Shown here piece after piece: positions 17,995 through 27,469 of a stretch of 64,000 bases of DNA. Numbering within the stretch: the first letter of the stretch is position 1; every line of letters starts with the position of its first letter. The DNA lies in assembly GCF_001647285.1 (NCBI RefSeq), contig NZ_LRML01000002.1, positions 434,001 through 498,000 on the forward strand. Reading direction: 5' to 3'. The position numbers and the translations under genes were made by a program. The notes beneath the pieces were generated by a model. That model worked only from the letters and a program-made list of their open reading frames with translations, searched no databases and was not told the DNA's origin. Source of the DNA: Rufibacter roseus. GTDB taxonomy: Bacteria > Bacteroidota > Bacteroidia > Cytophagales > Hymenobacteraceae.

Positions 17995-18381
17995 ATGAGG
18001 CCAATCATGAATAGACCTTCTTTGATGGAAGAAATAGAAAATAAAGCAAAGAAAGATGCCCTCTACATTTCACTTGTCTATGTTGGGCTGGGTACTATAT
18101 CACTACTTGCTATAGCCTCACCGACATTGATGGAAATAGAATTCGTCTCTATTCTTTTTTGGCTGATTCTCCTGTTAACAATGCCTGTTTCATTTATTGG
18201 ATTTGGAATCTTGTATGGTGAAGGTAAAGAAGGAATGGGCTATGCATTGTTGACTCAAGTGATAGTCTTTGTAATATTTTGGTTTATCACATATCGAATC
18301 CTTCTTGGGAAAGAGAAGAAGCGTTTGAATGCTATAAAAAGAAAAACAGAAAGAAGCACAAATGCACAACAAGACCTATAA
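17995..18381 (+). CDS. Small membrane protein of unknown function (cassette gene 3)
   Basis: 128 residues if the ATG at 17995 is used, which abuts the box GTTGTGC; in-frame ATGs also exist at 18007 and 18025. A polar N-terminus (MEEIENKAKKDA) is followed by three hydrophobic helices (ISLVYVGLGTISLLAI, FVSILFWLILLLTM, LLTQVIVFVIFWFITY) and a basic tail (KEKKRLNAIKRKTE). Family not recognised. The stop codon lies inside attC-like site C, a common arrangement in cassettes. Confidence 0.7.
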   Translation: MRPIMNRPSLMEEIENKAKKDALYISLVYVGLGTISLLAIASPTLMEIEFVSILFWLILLLTMPVSFIGFGILYGEGKEGMGYALLTQVIVFVIFWFITYRILLGKEKKRLNAIKRKTERSTNAQQDL

Positions 18382-18416
18382 GTTAGCTACGCCATCTTAT
18401 AGCAAAGCCGTTGACA
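18364..18416 (+). other. attC-like site C
   Basis: Starts with GCACAAC (18364-18370), the exact inverse complement of GTTGTGC at the start of the preceding cassette. Perfect 7-bp stem CTATAAG / CTTATAG (18376-18382, 18396-18402), then the shared ATAGCAAAGCCGTTG end with last box GTTGACA (18410-18416). It overlaps the 3' end of the membrane-protein gene. Confidence 0.7.
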
Positions 18417-18452
18417 ACAAGCTGAAAAAATAGCTTAATTAAATTTTAGCGA

Positions 18453-18887
18453 ATGAAATCAATTTTCGACAAAAGTATTAGGGAACAACTCAATGAGAGA
18501 GTTGAAAGAATCAATCAAAACAATAAAGCTGAATGGGGAGAAATGAACGTTTTTCAAATGCTAAAACATAACACGTATTGGAATGGGTGGATTCTTGGAA
18601 AAGATAACCATACTTACAAACAAACCTTTATGGGGAAAATATTTGGGAAGATAGCATTAAGTAAAATGATAAAAGACGAAAAGCCTTTTGACAAAAACAT
18701 TCCAACTTCCGAACAGTTCAAAGCAAAGGAACTGGATGGGGATGTGGAGTCCGAAAAATTAAAATGGATTACATTGATACAGGAATATGAAAACTATAGC
18801 AATCCGAGTTTCGTCCACGACTTCTTTGGTAAAATGACAAAAGAACAGATATCAATTCTAGTTTACAAGCAACTGACCATCATTTGA
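18453..18887 (+). CDS. DUF1569 (DinB-like) protein, C-terminus frameshifted (cassette gene 4)
   Basis: 144 residues as read. EMNVFQMLKHNTYWNGW, HDFFGKMTKEQ and VYKQL are the hallmarks of the DUF1569 branch of the DinB/YfiT four-helix fold, whose members bind metal through histidines. Family proteins normally end near YKHLDHHLRQFG. Here the frame stops at TGA (18885-18887), but one frame over the DNA reads DHHLRQFGM and a TAA at 18902-18904. A single missing base at about 18873-18875 explains this and would remove the conserved C-terminal histidines. It is either a real inactivating deletion or an assembly error. Function of the family is uncertain (possibly thiol transfer or detoxification). 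Confidence 0.75.
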   Translation: MKSIFDKSIREQLNERVERINQNNKAEWGEMNVFQMLKHNTYWNGWILGKDNHTYKQTFMGKIFGKIALSKMIKDEKPFDKNIPTSEQFKAKELDGDVESEKLKWITLIQEYENYSNPSFVHDFFGKMTKEQISILVYKQLTII

Positions 18888-18985
18888 GACAATTTGGAAT
18901 GTAAAAGAAAGCCTGTTGCAAACAACGTGAAAACGCCAGCATCGGCCGACGATAACACGGTTCCGTTAAGGTCAAATCAAAAATC

Positions 18986-19510
18986 ATGAATGACGGATTA
19001 GAAGTAATAAAATCAAACACGATTCTGTTCACAATAGAACTAACCAAGAACACACTTTCAGATTGGATTGTAGATGATATAGTTGAGCTAAATAAGGAGC
19101 TTGGAAGCTACCCGATTTTAAAAACAGAATTTAAAACCAATCAAGATATAAAGAGACTGAAAGACTTTCTAAAAAGGGAGGTAAAGCAACTAGACGCTGA
19201 TTTATACGACTCTTGCCTTGAGGAGCTAACAGAGATAAAAGACGACTTAAAGTGGCAAAATTCTGAGGACGGAAAATTGGTGCTTGAGTTGGAGAACTGG
19301 GTGCAAAATACTAGGAGAATAATTATGAACGAGGGTTGGAACAGTTTATTTGTAGGAAGAAGCATAATTGACCCCAAGCAATTGAACATAGGCGGTTTTG
19401 TAAAAGACGAGCAGCAGGTAAGGAAAATTAAATCTGAGGTAGAAAAGTTAGCACCGCCTGTTTATCCAAATTTTTATCTTGAAGTAGAGCAAAAGACCAA
19501 TTGCTACTAA
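18986..19510 (+). CDS. Protein of unknown function, acidic and helical
   Basis: 174 residues, no signal peptide. The sequence is rich in E, K and D with helical periodicity (IKRLKDFLKREVKQLDADLYDSCLEELTEIKDDL is one long helix split here for description). No family recognised. A region with attC-like character but poor box matching (18905-18960) precedes it, so it may be a fifth cassette. AT-rich like its neighbours and in the same orientation. Confidence 0.6.
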   Translation: MNDGLEVIKSNTILFTIELTKNTLSDWIVDDIVELNKELGSYPILKTEFKTNQDIKRLKDFLKREVKQLDADLYDSCLEELTEIKDDLKWQNSEDGKLVLELENWVQNTRRIIMNEGWNSLFVGRSIIDPKQLNIGGFVKDEQQVRKIKSEVEKLAPPVYPNFYLEVEQKTNCY

Positions 19511-19779
19511 GTTTCACAAACCTTGCCTAGGCCAGCAGCCGTTCTCGTTCCTTTCTTGACTCATACGCATCAACATCACTTAGTTCAGCAGTCGCTTACA
19601 CTGTCAGTTTATGACTACATAATAGTGCAGAGAGAAATGGCCACTACATAGAATTGTACCTAGGAAGAATAGATGAGTGGCACCCCTTACTATTTTTATA
19701 ATTACCGCTAGTATTTATAAGTGTTTATTTTACCTTTATAGAATTGCAATCGGTTTCATAAAGGATTTTCACAATAAAC

Positions 19780-22308
19780 ATGAAAAAAAGAGAATTTCTA
19801 TCAGTTGTAGTATTCCTGCTGGCGGCATTCAACTATGCTTCAGGCCAAGATCTGAAACTTAATGATCTTGAGTATTTCGAGACACAGGGCGTCAATGCGT
19901 TGGTGTACAGTAACCTCTTTACCGGTGGTTTCAACGATGAGAAAAACGCTGGTATTGAATTGATTCACCATGGCGTGAGAACTGCGCAAGGCGGCGCGGT
20001 AAGACTATCTCATACGCCAGAGCAGTGGGACCTTGTGCCTATCATATCAAACCGGAAAGTAGACCGAGCGGCAAAAACCATTGAGGCAACCTTACGGTTT
20101 CCTGATTATAACTTTGAGTCGCGGGTGGTAGTCACGGCCAAGGGAAAAGGGGTTGAGATAGCTGTTTTTCTTGATAAACCCGTTCCGAAGGCATTAGAAG
20201 GAAGTGCCGGATTCAATCTTGAATTCCTCCCCTCGCAATATTGGAACAAAGCCTATTTAATGGATGGGCGCCCGAACCGATTTCCACGTTACGTGGTGGG
20301 CAACACCGTTACGAAGCCTAACAGCCAAAAGCCAAAGCAATACAAAGGGTATGTCACTTCAGACGACCGAGGAACCGGCAAATACATTGATCCGCTTCCG
20401 CTTGAAACCGGACGTGCCTTTACGCTTGCCCCCGATGAACCCGAACGCTTAGTAAAGATCACCTCGCCAGATGCCGATTTGATGCTGTTTGATGGCCGTA
20501 TGCTAGCCCAAAACGGGTGGTTTGTCGTTCGCAGCATGCTTCCGGCCGGTAAAACAGGCAAAGTTCTGACTTGGACAGTGGAACCTAATGCCATAAAAGG
20601 TTGGAAAAGAGAGCCGAATATTGGGTTTTCCCAAGTAGGCTACCTACCTACTCAACCCAAAGTGGCAGTCATTGAGCTAGACAAGAAAGATAAACCAAAT
20701 ACAAGCGCCTCCTTATTTAAAATTGGAGCTGATGGCAAAGAAACCAAAGTCTTCAGCGGCAAAATTGCACCATGGGGAGACTATTACAAGTACCACTATG
20801 TGAAATTCGATTTTTCTTCCGTTCAGACACCCGGTATCTACTTCATTCAATACGGAGATATTAAAACCAATAATTTCTTAATTGACAACAGCGTCTACAA
20901 TAAGATCACAGACGCCACCAGCGACATATGGATCCCCATCCACATGAACCACATGTTTGTGAACGAGGCGTACCGCGTATGGCATGGCGAGCCATTCAAA
21001 GAAGGATACCGCCAGGCCCCACCTAACACCGATCATTTCGACCTTCATGCCCAAGGCCCAACCACCGATACCAAGTACAAGGCGCTGGAATTGATTCCTG
21101 GGTTAAACGTAGGTGGTTTTTTCGATGCCGGAGATTTTGATATAGAGACTGGATCTAACATAAGCGTGGTGCAGAACTTTGTCAGAACCTGGGAGAGTTT
21201 CAAACCCTTACGTGATCAGACATTCATTGATCAAAAGCAGCGTTATGTAGATCTTCACCGCCCAGATGGAAAACCAGACGTGTTGCAATTTATTGAGCAC
21301 GGCACATTGAACCTTGTAGCGCAAGCAGAAATCATAGGCCACATGGCCCAAACGCTTTCTAACTCCGTTCTTGACAATTACCATCACCTGGGTGACGCAG
21401 CTTCCTTAACAGATGGCCTCCCATACAACCCCAAACTGGGCCCGTACGAAGTAGCCTCTGACGGTAGATCTAGCGGAGTGAAGGATGACATGTGGGCCTT
21501 TACAAGCCGTGACCCCGAACTGGATCTAAGAGCGGCCACCATGTTTGCCGCAGCAAGCCGTGCCTTGAAAGGGTATAACGACGAACTGGCAGCCAGAGCG
21601 TTGACTCAGTCAAAAAGGCTTTTGAAAGAGGCCACAGAATTACTAGCTAATCAGCCGCAAGATACAACTGGCCGGGGCAATGCCGCTAACATGGCCACCA
21701 ACCTTCAACTGTACATTGCTACCGGTGAAAACCAATATGCTGATAGATTTAAGGAACTGTTATGGCCTGCTCTTGAACGTAACGTTAGCGGTAACCTACT
21801 AACGGCTTTGGATGCTATACCGCACATGGACGCCTCCTTCAAAGAAAAGCTACAACCGTATGTGGTGAAGTACAAAGAATACATAGATGGCCTTGAAAGG
21901 GACAACCCTTACGGAGTTCCGATTGGCCTTACAAACTGGGCAGGTAGCGGAGACGTGATGAGCTTTGGTACCACCATTTCCTTTGCCAGCAAATATTTCC
22001 CTGATATCATAGAAGCCAAACATGCTTTTAAGGCTGCTAACTATCTGTTTGGCTGCCACCCCTATCATAATTATTCATTAGTGGCAACAGTGGGTGCTAC
22101 CCGCCCTAAAGCAGTCTTTTACGGAAATAACCGGGCTGATTTCTCCTTCATTCCGGGCAATGTTGCCCCGGGTATATTGTTCAGAAAACCTGACCACTTT
22201 GAGAACTACGACGACTGGCCATTTTTGTGGGGACAAAATGAGGGTACCATTGGAGGTAATACCTATTACCTAATATTCGGATCAGCTTTCAAAAACTTAG
22301 TTAAGTAA
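19780..22308 (+). CDS. Secreted glycoside hydrolase family 9 protein
   Basis: 842 residues with a signal peptide (MKKREFLSVVVFLLAAFNYASGQ). An extra beta domain (about 25-275) precedes a CelD-type N-terminal Ig-like domain (about 280-375: IGFSQVGYLPTQPKVAVIE) and an (alpha/alpha)6 GH9 catalytic domain (about 380-840). The catalytic motif FDAGDFD puts D449 and D452 in place, CHPYHNYS is the conserved sugar-binding loop, and E821 in QNEGTIGG is the likely general acid. GH9 enzymes are mostly endo-beta-1,4-glucanases, but some cut other beta-glucans or chitosan-like chains, so substrate is open. The stand-alone gene ends in a terminator. Confidence 0.9.
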   Translation: MKKREFLSVVVFLLAAFNYASGQDLKLNDLEYFETQGVNALVYSNLFTGGFNDEKNAGIELIHHGVRTAQGGAVRLSHTPEQWDLVPIISNRKVDRAAKTIEATLRFPDYNFESRVVVTAKGKGVEIAVFLDKPVPKALEGSAGFNLEFLPSQYWNKAYLMDGRPNRFPRYVVGNTVTKPNSQKPKQYKGYVTSDDRGTGKYIDPLPLETGRAFTLAPDEPERLVKITSPDADLMLFDGRMLAQNGWFVVRSMLPAGKTGKVLTWTVEPNAIKGWKREPNIGFSQVGYLPTQPKVAVIELDKKDKPNTSASLFKIGADGKETKVFSGKIAPWGDYYKYHYVKFDFSSVQTPGIYFIQYGDIKTNNFLIDNSVYNKITDATSDIWIPIHMNHMFVNEAYRVWHGEPFKEGYRQAPPNTDHFDLHAQGPTTDTKYKALELIPGLNVGGFFDAGDFDIETGSNISVVQNFVRTWESFKPLRDQTFIDQKQRYVDLHRPDGKPDVLQFIEHGTLNLVAQAEIIGHMAQTLSNSVLDNYHHLGDAASLTDGLPYNPKLGPYEVASDGRSSGVKDDMWAFTSRDPELDLRAATMFAAASRALKGYNDELAARALTQSKRLLKEATELLANQPQDTTGRGNAANMATNLQLYIATGENQYADRFKELLWPALERNVSGNLLTALDAIPHMDASFKEKLQPYVVKYKEYIDGLERDNPYGVPIGLTNWAGSGDVMSFGTTISFASKYFPDIIEAKHAFKAANYLFGCHPYHNYSLVATVGATRPKAVFYGNNRADFSFIPGNVAPGILFRKPDHFENYDDWPFLWGQNEGTIGGNTYYLIFGSAFKNLVK

Positions 22309-22321
22309 CCTGGCATAAATT

Positions 22322-22365
22322 GAACAGGCCTCAGTCAGTAACTGACTCAGGCCTGTTCAATTTTA
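22322..22365 (+). terminator. Intrinsic terminator after GH9 gene
   Basis: Stem GAACAGGCCTCAGTCAG / CTGACTCAGGCCTGTTC with a single mismatch and loop TAA, followed by AATTTTAG. Confidence 0.85.
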
Positions 22366-22528
22366 GAGAAACCGCAACCACAGAGGTTTGATGCTTATTA
22401 CTTGCGTTTTTTTATAGCCAAAGTTATGGCCCGCTTCCGTTAATTGTTACTTATTAAATCACCACTTGCAAACGGTAGCTTTTATAAGGCCAACAGTCAA
22501 TTATAAATCAACAACCGCTGCCGTCCTG

Positions 22529-23974
22529 TCATTTCACTCCTCCAAAGCACATGTACTTGATCTCCATAAAGTAGTCCATGCCGTACTTGGAGCCTTCGCG
22601 CCCGAAGCCTGATTCTTTCACGCCACCAAAAGGAGCCAATTCAGTAGAAATAAGCCCTTCGTTAATGCCCACCATACCGTACTCCAATGCCTCGGCCACG
22701 CGCCAGCAGCGGTTTACGTCTTTGCTGTAGAAGTAAGAGGCCAAGCCATATTCGGTGTCGTTAGCTAGTTGAATGGCTTCTTCCTCAGTGGCAAACCTGA
22801 AAATAGGAGCAACCGGGCCAAACACCTCTTCATGGGCAATGAGCATATCTGGTGTGGCACCGGAAAGCACGGTTGGCTGAAAAAATTGCCCCTCTATGAT
22901 CTCACCGCCGGTGGTAATTACCGCCCCCTTCCCTACCGCATCTTTAATGTGCTCTTGCACCTTGCGCACCGCTTTTTCATTAATGAGCGGCCCCACCTGC
23001 ACCTCTGGGTCCAGCACACTTCCGGTTTTCAAACCTTTAACGGCTTGGGTAAACTTCTCCACAAAGGCATCATACACACTGTCTTGCACCAGAATTCGGT
23101 TCACGCACACGCAGGTTTGCCCATTGTGCCGGAACTTAGATACCAGAGCTCCCTGCACGGCGGCATCCAGATCAGCATCGTCAAAGGCAATAAAGGGCGC
23201 ATTGCCGCCTAATTCCAGTGACAGTTTCTTGAGCGTAGAGGCGCTTTGCTCCATCAGAATTTTACCTACCGGGGTTGAACCGGTGAAAGACAGCTTACGC
23301 ACCTTGGGGTTTTCGCAAAGCTCCTTGCCTACTTCACTACTACTAGAGGAGGTTATGGTGTTATACACGCCCTTCGGAAAACCGGCTTCCTCTGCCAGAT
23401 AAGCAATGGCCAAACCAGTTAAAGGCGTTTCTGAGGGTACCTTCACTACTACCGGACTACCGGCTGCCAAGGCGGGACCCACTTTTCGGGTGATCATGGC
23501 CAGCGGAAAGTTCCAAGGGGTAATAGCCGCCACGACTCCTATTGATTGTTTGATCACCACCAAACGCCGGTCTTGGGTATGGGACGGAATGACATCGCCG
23601 TAGGCACGCTTAGCTTCTTCGGCAAACCATTCTATGAAAGACGCACCATAATTTACCTCACCTAAACTTTCAGTAATGACCTTACCGGATTCAATGGTCA
23701 TGAGGTGCGCCAGCTCTTCTTTATGGGCTATGATCAAATCAAACCATTTCCTTAGCAGTGCGGCTCTTTCTTTGCCTGTCAGATCACGGTAGGCGGGCCA
23801 GGCGGCTGAGGCGGCATCTATGGCTTCTTTCACATCTCCTCGGTCCATGTCCGGTACCGAGCCAATTACTTCACCAGTGGCGGGGTTGGTTATTTCAAAA
23901 GTTTCGCCAGAGGCGGCAGATATCCAAGCTCCGTTCACATATGCTTGGTTTCTGATCAATGTATTTTCTTCCAT
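22529..23974 (-). CDS. gabD: NAD(P)-dependent succinate-semialdehyde dehydrogenase
   Basis: 481 residues, the usual length of the family. Aldehyde dehydrogenase motifs are all present: ITPWNFPLAM for cofactor binding, FTGSTPVGK, the general base glutamate in LELGGNAP, and the catalytic cysteine C288 in NGQTCVCVNR. GFGREGSKYGMDYFMEIKY near the C-terminus is typical of the succinate-semialdehyde dehydrogenase (GabD) subgroup, which oxidises succinate semialdehyde to succinate in 4-aminobutyrate breakdown. No aminotransferase gene is next to it, so related aldehydes are possible substrates. Confidence 0.88.
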   Translation of the reverse strand: MEENTLIRNQAYVNGAWISAASGETFEITNPATGEVIGSVPDMDRGDVKEAIDAASAAWPAYRDLTGKERAALLRKWFDLIIAHKEELAHLMTIESGKVITESLGEVNYGASFIEWFAEEAKRAYGDVIPSHTQDRRLVVIKQSIGVVAAITPWNFPLAMITRKVGPALAAGSPVVVKVPSETPLTGLAIAYLAEEAGFPKGVYNTITSSSSSEVGKELCENPKVRKLSFTGSTPVGKILMEQSASTLKKLSLELGGNAPFIAFDDADLDAAVQGALVSKFRHNGQTCVCVNRILVQDSVYDAFVEKFTQAVKGLKTGSVLDPEVQVGPLINEKAVRKVQEHIKDAVGKGAVITTGGEIIEGQFFQPTVLSGATPDMLIAHEEVFGPVAPIFRFATEEEAIQLANDTEYGLASYFYSKDVNRCWRVAEALEYGMVGINEGLISTELAPFGGVKESGFGREGSKYGMDYFMEIKYMCFGGVK

Positions 23975-24348
23975 GTTCTTATATCATTAGCAAAGAGGTA
24001 GCTGCTGCTTCACTTCCCATCAGCTCCAGTACCCCCTTTTCAGGTACGGTGAATAAACTTCTTCGGCAAATCTACACTAGTGGTAAATTCTACAACAGCT
24101 TTTTATAGAGCCAGCAATTTATTAACATAGACAAAATAAATAACCATATAATAATTATTGATTTGTTCTATAGTAACTAAGACGCCACCTTTGAGTATAA
24201 GGTAAAAGAGAAAACTTCAGTAAGACCTACTTTTACCTTTTTTATACTGGGTAAACCGATAGCTGCAAAGGCTTTCGTGTTCCCTTTTACCTGAATACCG
24301 CTTTTAATCACCGTTAATTTTTCATTCATCATCAAAACAAAATTATCT
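23975..24348. other. Divergent intergenic region, gabD / catalase
   Basis: 374 bp shared by two divergent genes, so it must hold both promoters. It is AT-rich around 24110-24180. A 51-codon frame on the minus strand (24177-24329) is possible but unsupported. No regulator site could be assigned. Confidence 0.45.
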
Positions 24349-25962
24349 ATGGTGGAAAACAACCAAAACAAACCAGGCAACAACGGTTCCGGAAACGAAG
24401 AAGCCATGAAACTGACCACTCGTCAGGGGCATCCGGTTACCGACAACCAGAACATTCGCACCGTTGGAAACCGCGGACCTGCTACGCTGGAGAACTACCA
24501 CTTCATTGAGAAGATCAGTCACTTTGACCGTGAGCGGGTTCCAGAAAGAGTCGTGCACGCCAGAGGCGCCGGAGCGCATGGTGTGTTTGAAGCGTACGGA
24601 AAAGTGGGCGATGAGCCTATTGCCAAATATACCCGCGCCAAACTGTTCCAGGAAAAAGGAAAGCAGACGCCTGTGTTTGTGCGGTTCTCTACCGTAGGCC
24701 ACGGCACCCACTCCCCTGAAACCCTGCGCGACCCGCGCGGCTTTGCCGTTAAGTTTTACACCGAAGACGGAAACTGGGATCTGGTGGGCAATAACCTGAA
24801 GATCTTTTTCATTCGGGATGCCATGAAATTCCCGGACCTGATTCACTCCCAGAAGCCAGATCCGGTAACCAACATCCAGAGCGGCGAGCGCATTTTTGAC
24901 TTCATCGCCAACACCCCTGAGGCTACCCACATGGCTACTTTCCTGTTCTCGCCTTGGGGTATTCCGGCTAACTACCGGCAAATGCAGGGTTCTGGCGTGA
25001 ACACCTACAAGTGGGTGAACAAAGAAGGTGAATCTGTATTAGTGAAATATCATTGGGAGCCCCTGAAACAAGGCATCAGAAACCTTACCCAGGCAGAAGC
25101 AGAAGCTATTCAGGCTAAAAACTTCAACCACGCTACCCAAGATCTATACGAGGCCATCAAAGAAGGTAACTACCCTGAGTGGGAGCTGTGCGTGCAAATC
25201 ATGAGCGATGACGACCACCCAGAGCTGGACTTTGACCCGTTAGACGATACCAAACTGTGGCCAGTTGATCAGTTCCCTTTCTTGCCAGTGGGCAAAATGA
25301 CCCTGAACCGCAACCCAGTTGACTACTTCAATGAGGTAGAGCAGTCAGCATTCGGAACGGGTGTATTGGTAGACGGACTGGCTTTCTCTGACGACAAAAT
25401 GTTGCAGGGCCGTACCTTCTCCTACTCAGACACGCAACGCTACCGCGTAGGGCCAAACTACTTGCAGCTGCCAATCAATGCGCCTCGTGTGAAAGTGAAC
25501 ACGAATCAGCGTGGGGGCCAGATGTCTTTCCACACTGATTTTGCCGAAGGCCAGAATCCGCATATCAACTACGAGCCATCGTTCCTGGGAGGCTTGAAAG
25601 AAGCTGCTCCGGCCGGTGGTGATTACTCGCCTCGCTACGAAGCTGCTAACCTGGTACACCAGAAATTGGACCGTACCAACGACTTCAAGCAAGCCGGTGA
25701 AACTTACCGCAACTTTGAGGACTGGGAGCGCGAAGACCTCATCAACAACCTGGTGAATACGCTGGCTACATGTGACCAGCGCATCCAAGACAAGATGATC
25801 GAGCACTTCTCTCTAGCCGACGAGGATTACGGTCGCCGGGTAAGAGAAGGTCTGGAGAATACCAAAAAGATGATGGATGACAAAGGGCCAAGCGGAGCTA
25901 CCTCTCCAAAAGAAGGTGTAGAAGATGCCAAAAACAATTCGCATCCGGCTAAGCCCTATTAA
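24349..25962 (+). CDS. Monofunctional haem catalase
   Basis: 537 residues, small-subunit catalase size. Signature blocks: [20 protein letters not shown] with the catalytic histidine H70, [17 protein letters not shown] with the distal asparagine near N148, and [14 protein letters not shown] carrying the haem-ligand tyrosine. It converts hydrogen peroxide to water and oxygen in the cytoplasm. The Asp/Glu/Lys-rich C-terminal tail after about 500 is not part of the core. Divergent from gabD and followed by its own terminator, so it is transcribed alone. Confidence 0.97.
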   Translation: MVENNQNKPGNNGSGNEEAMKLTTRQGHPVTDNQNIRTVGNRGPATLENYHFIEKISHFDRERVPERVVHARGAGAHGVFEAYGKVGDEPIAKYTRAKLFQEKGKQTPVFVRFSTVGHGTHSPETLRDPRGFAVKFYTEDGNWDLVGNNLKIFFIRDAMKFPDLIHSQKPDPVTNIQSGERIFDFIANTPEATHMATFLFSPWGIPANYRQMQGSGVNTYKWVNKEGESVLVKYHWEPLKQGIRNLTQAEAEAIQAKNFNHATQDLYEAIKEGNYPEWELCVQIMSDDDHPELDFDPLDDTKLWPVDQFPFLPVGKMTLNRNPVDYFNEVEQSAFGTGVLVDGLAFSDDKMLQGRTFSYSDTQRYRVGPNYLQLPINAPRVKVNTNQRGGQMSFHTDFAEGQNPHINYEPSFLGGLKEAAPAGGDYSPRYEAANLVHQKLDRTNDFKQAGETYRNFEDWEREDLINNLVNTLATCDQRIQDKMIEHFSLADEDYGRRVREGLENTKKMMDDKGPSGATSPKEGVEDAKNNSHPAKPY

Positions 25963-25980
25963 TTTGTAATATTCTTTTTT

Positions 25981-26016
25981 AGAAAAGCCACCTCTTTTGG
26001 GGTGGCTTTTCTATTT
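25981..26016 (+). terminator. Intrinsic terminator after catalase
   Basis: Stem AGAAAAGCCACC / GGTGGCTTTTCT with an 8-nt loop, then ATTT. Confidence 0.9.
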
Positions 26017-26050
26017 CAACTACCCGAGCAAATACTAATTGCCATCAATC

Positions 26051-26090
26051 CTGTTTTCAGCCTGCTTTTGGAAAAACAGCATCAAAACGC
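26051..26090. repeat. Dispersed 40-nt palindromic repeat, copy 6
   Basis: Reads CTGTTTTCAGCCTGCTTTTG then GAAAAACAGCATCAAAACGC. Confidence 0.75.
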
Positions 26091-26104
26091 TTCTGCATCA
26101 TTCC

Positions 26105-26139
26105 TTCCCCCTCGGGGAGAAGGTTAGGAGAAGGGGGAA
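26105..26139. repeat. G/C-rich inverted-repeat remnant
   Basis: TTCCCCC and GGGGGAA bracket GAGAAGGTTAGGAG. This purine/pyrimidine-skewed string resembles short palindromic repeats scattered in many bacterial genomes. Only one copy is in this window. Confidence 0.35.
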
Positions 26140-26297
26140 TAACGGCTCAAATTGCAGCTCAAGGGCTACTGGCACAGACACTAGCAGGAACTTGAACTCA
26201 AGGCTTTAGCCATACAAATTCAGCAGCACTACATCTTCAGCAGATTCTTCCCGTATCTTATAGTTTTAGAGCTTTTAGAATCTCAAACCCATACACT

Positions 26298-27350
26298 ATG
26301 TTAGAAACAAAAGGATACGCCGCATTTGACGCCAACACTCCCCTGGCCCCCTATAACTTTGAACGCCGAGACGTAGGTCCGCACGATGTACTGATACAAA
26401 TACATTTCTGTGGCGTTTGCCACTCAGACCTGCACACCGCCAAAGGTGAGTGGGGCGGTGCTATGTACCCCGTAGTGCCGGGCCACGAGATTGTGGGCCG
26501 CATTCTCAAAGTGGGTGAGCACGTGCAGAAATTTAAAGAAGGCGAAATGGCAGGTGTAGGCTGCATGGTAGACTCCTGCCAAACCTGCCCTAGCTGCAAC
26601 GAAGGCCTTGAACAATACTGCGTACAAGGCTTTACCGGCACCTATAACAGCCCCGAAAAAGGCATGGACACCCCCACCTACGGCGGTTATTCAAACCAAA
26701 TTGTGGTGAATGAGAATTATGTGCTGAAGATCAGGGAAGATCAGGATTTGGCCAGAGTTGCTCCTTTGCTTTGTGCCGGAATAACTACTTACTCGCCCCT
26801 GCGCCACTGGAAAGTAAGTGAAGGCCATAAAGTAGCCGTGGTTGGATTAGGTGGCTTAGGTCACATGGCTGTGAAATTGGCCGCTTCCATGGGAGCCGAG
26901 GTGACGGTGCTAAGTACCTCGCCAAGCAAAGAAGCAGACGCGCAGTCGCTGGGAGCCCATAAATTTGTGGTCACCAAAGACGAAAATGCCCTGAAGCAAG
27001 TGCGCGGCTCTTTTGATTTCATCATAAACACAGTATCAGCTAAGGTGAGCTTAGACATGTATGCCAGCCTGCTCAAGCGCGACGGCACCATGATTTTATT
27101 GGGAGTTCCGCCCGAAGCTCCACAACTGCACGCGGGTACACTTATTTTCGGGCGTAGAAGCATTGCCGGCTCACTTATTGGTGGCATTGCTGAAACCCAG
27201 GAAATGCTGGACTACTGCGCGGAGCACAATATCCTTTCAGACGTGGAGGTAATCAGCATGTCGCAGATCAACAACGCCTATGACCGTATGTTGGCCGGTG
27301 ATGTGAAGTACCGATTCGTGATTGACATGTCTACGCTACAGCACGCTTAA
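26298..27350 (+). CDS. Zinc-dependent NAD(P) alcohol dehydrogenase (YahK/cinnamyl type)
   Basis: 350 residues. Catalytic zinc site: C38 in HFCGVCHSDLH and H63-E64 in PGHEIVG. Structural zinc site: C94, C97, C100 and C108 (CQTCPSCNEGLEQYC). The dinucleotide fold shows VGLGGLGHMAVK. The pattern is that of the YahK/cinnamyl-alcohol-dehydrogenase branch, broad-range aldehyde reductases that usually prefer NADPH. It may clear reactive aldehydes, which would fit the neighbouring catalase and aldehyde dehydrogenase, but this is inference. Ends in a terminator. Confidence 0.93.
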   Translation: MLETKGYAAFDANTPLAPYNFERRDVGPHDVLIQIHFCGVCHSDLHTAKGEWGGAMYPVVPGHEIVGRILKVGEHVQKFKEGEMAGVGCMVDSCQTCPSCNEGLEQYCVQGFTGTYNSPEKGMDTPTYGGYSNQIVVNENYVLKIREDQDLARVAPLLCAGITTYSPLRHWKVSEGHKVAVVGLGGLGHMAVKLAASMGAEVTVLSTSPSKEADAQSLGAHKFVVTKDENALKQVRGSFDFIINTVSAKVSLDMYASLLKRDGTMILLGVPPEAPQLHAGTLIFGRRSIAGSLIGGIAETQEMLDYCAEHNILSDVEVISMSQINNAYDRMLAGDVKYRFVIDMSTLQHA

Positions 27351-27369
27351 TTATTTAAATCATACACCA

Positions 27370-27403
27370 AAAGGCCTGCCTTCAGAAAAGAAGGCAGGCC
27401 TTT
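27370..27403. terminator. Bidirectional terminator between alcohol dehydrogenase and M28 peptidase
   Basis: Perfect 14-bp stem AAAGGCCTGCCTTC / GAAGGCAGGCCTTT, loop AGAAAA. A repeat copy follows immediately. Confidence 0.88.
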
Positions 27404-27443
27404 ACGTTTTAGGTGTGTTTTAAGAAAAACAGCTCCAAAACAG
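27404..27443. repeat. Dispersed 40-nt palindromic repeat, copy 7
   Basis: Reads ACGTTTTAGGTGTGTTTTAA then GAAAAACAGCTCCAAAACAG, between convergent genes. Confidence 0.75.
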
Positions 27444-27469
27444 CTTGTAGAAGCTTTTTGTCTGGAATG

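Noticed and set aside
18905-18960. Fifth attC-like site between the DUF1569 gene and the next gene
   Set aside because: It has a hairpin around ATCGGCCGACGAT and a GTTAAGG end, but the expected complement of GTTGACA (TGTCAAC) is absent and GTTAAGG has no partner after 19510.
24177-24329. Possible 51-residue minus-strand gene beginning [12 protein letters not shown]
   Set aside because: No promoter or ribosome binding site is visible and it sits in the shared gabD/catalase upstream region; I could not tell it from chance.
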